This document shows, one piece after another, positions 5,301-5,904 of a stretch of 5,904 nt of DNA. The position numbers and the translations under genes were made by a program. Positions within the stretch are counted from its first letter, which is position 1; every line of letters begins with the position of its first letter. Where the stretch lies: positions 1-5,904 of the forward strand of contig JAGMBM010000073.1 of NCBI GenBank assembly GCA_023129675.1. The letters run 5' to 3'. Source of the stretch: Hadesarchaea archaeon (GTDB lineage Archaea > Hadarchaeota > Hadarchaeia > Hadarchaeales > Hadarchaeaceae). The notes under the pieces were generated by a model. The model worked only from the letters and a program-made list of their open reading frames with translations. It did no database searches and was not told where the DNA came from.

Positions 5301-5708
5301 TTATCTGTAAATCTCCTCCGGCTTGAACTTCCGCTTCAGCACTCGCACGAGCTTTCCCCGCTTAAGCTTGCGGTAAAAGCAGGAGTGATAGCCCTTGTGG
5401 CACGCCGCACCCACCTGCTCGACATCGAAGACTAAGGCATCGCCGTCGCAATCGACCCACACATTACGAACTCGCTGATAGTGCTTTGATCGCTCACCTT
5501 TCAACCATAGTTTGCCCCGTGATCGGCTCCAGTAGTGCATCATGCCCGTCGTCAGGGTCTTCAACACTGCTTGCTTGGTCTGGTTGGCTACCATGAGCAC
5601 TTGTTTTGTTCGAAAATCTCGCGTCACAGCTGTGACAAAGCCGTCCCTAAACCTGAGGACTTTTACAATCGCTCGAGCCTTAGCCAGAGTTAATTTCAAA
5701 CCTATCAC
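5301..5708 (-). CDS. hisI: Phosphoribosyl-AMP cyclohydrolase
   Basis: This 135-residue soluble enzyme opens the adenine ring of phosphoribosyl-AMP, step 3 of histidine biosynthesis. It is a stand-alone HisI, as usual in archaea, and not fused to HisE. The motifs are complete: HYWSRSRGKLWLKGE (58-72), VDCDGDA (85-91) with the magnesium-binding aspartates 86, 88 and 90, and QVGAACHKGYHSCFYR (98-113). C87, C103 and C110 have the 16- and 7-residue spacing of the zinc ligands in the structurally known archaeal enzyme. The segment after VLMV (ANQTKQAVLK) departs from the common AYMN-EAL form but is probably harmless. The start is GTG 5708, whose GTGA overlaps the hisE stop, implying translational coupling. 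A weak AGGCG lies just before it. The SpoIIM-family gene follows. Confidence 0.95.
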   Translation of the reverse strand: MIGLKLTLAKARAIVKVLRFRDGFVTAVTRDFRTKQVLMVANQTKQAVLKTLTTGMMHYWSRSRGKLWLKGERSKHYQRVRNVWVDCDGDALVFDVEQVGAACHKGYHSCFYRKLKRGKLVRVLKRKFKPEEIYR

Positions 5709-5904
5709 CGTCGCCTTTGCCTGAGCTCTTCCATGACCTCATCTAACCGCACGTCCTTCGCTGCCAGAATCACCATCACGTGAAATACCACGTCGGCTGC
5801 CTCGTGTATTATCTTTGTTTTCTCATCACTCTTTGCTGCAACGCTGAGTTCACCAGCCTCCTCCCCGAACTTCCTGATCACCTCGGACTCGCCCTTCGCC
5901 AGCA
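5705..5904 (-). CDS. hisE: Phosphoribosyl-ATP pyrophosphatase (partial, N-terminus off right edge)
   Basis: The last 65 residues of a leftward gene end at TGA 5705-5707. KFGEEAGELSVAAKS, followed by IIHEAADVVFHVMVILAAKD and a basic tail (RQRRR), matches the C-terminal two thirds of HisE. The metal-binding acidic residues are visible in the GEEAGE and HEAAD segments. The enzyme hydrolyses phosphoribosyl-ATP to phosphoribosyl-AMP and pyrophosphate, step 2 of histidine biosynthesis, and passes its product to HisI encoded next door. Its stop overlaps the hisI start by 4 bases. Related MazG-type pyrophosphatases share the fold, but the position next to hisI settles the identity. Confidence 0.93.
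   Translation of the reverse strand, partial: LAKGESEVIRKFGEEAGELSVAAKSDEKTKIIHEAADVVFHVMVILAAKDVRLDEVMEELRQRRR

Overview
The window looks like a piece of an archaeal chromosome. The genes encode archaeal-type versions of RtcA, HisI, HisE, a SpoIIM/DUF95 membrane protein and a short MGMT. The left end carries a secreted beta-propeller protein of the COG4880/PF09826 kind, which is typical of archaea. Several starts are GTG with a GGTGA-type ribosome binding site, promoters look like BRE plus TATA, and an oligo-T terminator is present. The exact lineage cannot be fixed from this window; a thermophilic euryarchaeal or related uncultured group is a guess.

Left part (about 1-2910), AT-rich: a three-gene cell-surface cluster. 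A beta-propeller surface protein (leftward, runs off the left edge) is divergent from a membrane-tethered winged-helix regulator (rightward, 1418-2314). The regulator has two membrane helices, an exterior domain of about 150 residues and a cytoplasmic DNA-binding domain. It is convergent with, and overlaps by the 4 bases CTAG, a small secreted or membrane-anchored protein of unknown function (leftward, about 2311-2853). The propeller/regulator intergenic region and the promoter of the small protein both hold the same inverted repeat, GTTTC-N6-GAAAC, in the same register relative to the TATA box. The simplest reading is a regulon controlled by the membrane-bound regulator, which would also regulate itself. 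This is the most interesting feature of the window.

Middle part (about 2910-4360), GC-richer: a minimal O6-alkylguanine-DNA alkyltransferase (leftward) divergent from rtcA, the RNA 3'-phosphate cyclase (rightward), with about 60 bases between the two starts. rtcA probably gives a leaderless mRNA.

Right part (about 4364-5904), GC-rich: a leftward operon hisE (partial, off the right edge) - hisI - SpoIIM-family membrane protein. hisE and hisI overlap by GTGA, and hisI is 34 bases from the SpoIIM-family gene, which has its own GGTGA site. The SpoIIM-family gene is convergent with rtcA, with 3 bases between the stops. HisE and HisI carry out steps 2 and 3 of histidine biosynthesis; the membrane protein has no obvious link to histidine.

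There is no gene-free stretch over 300 bases. I saw no tRNA, rRNA, CRISPR array or insertion sequence.
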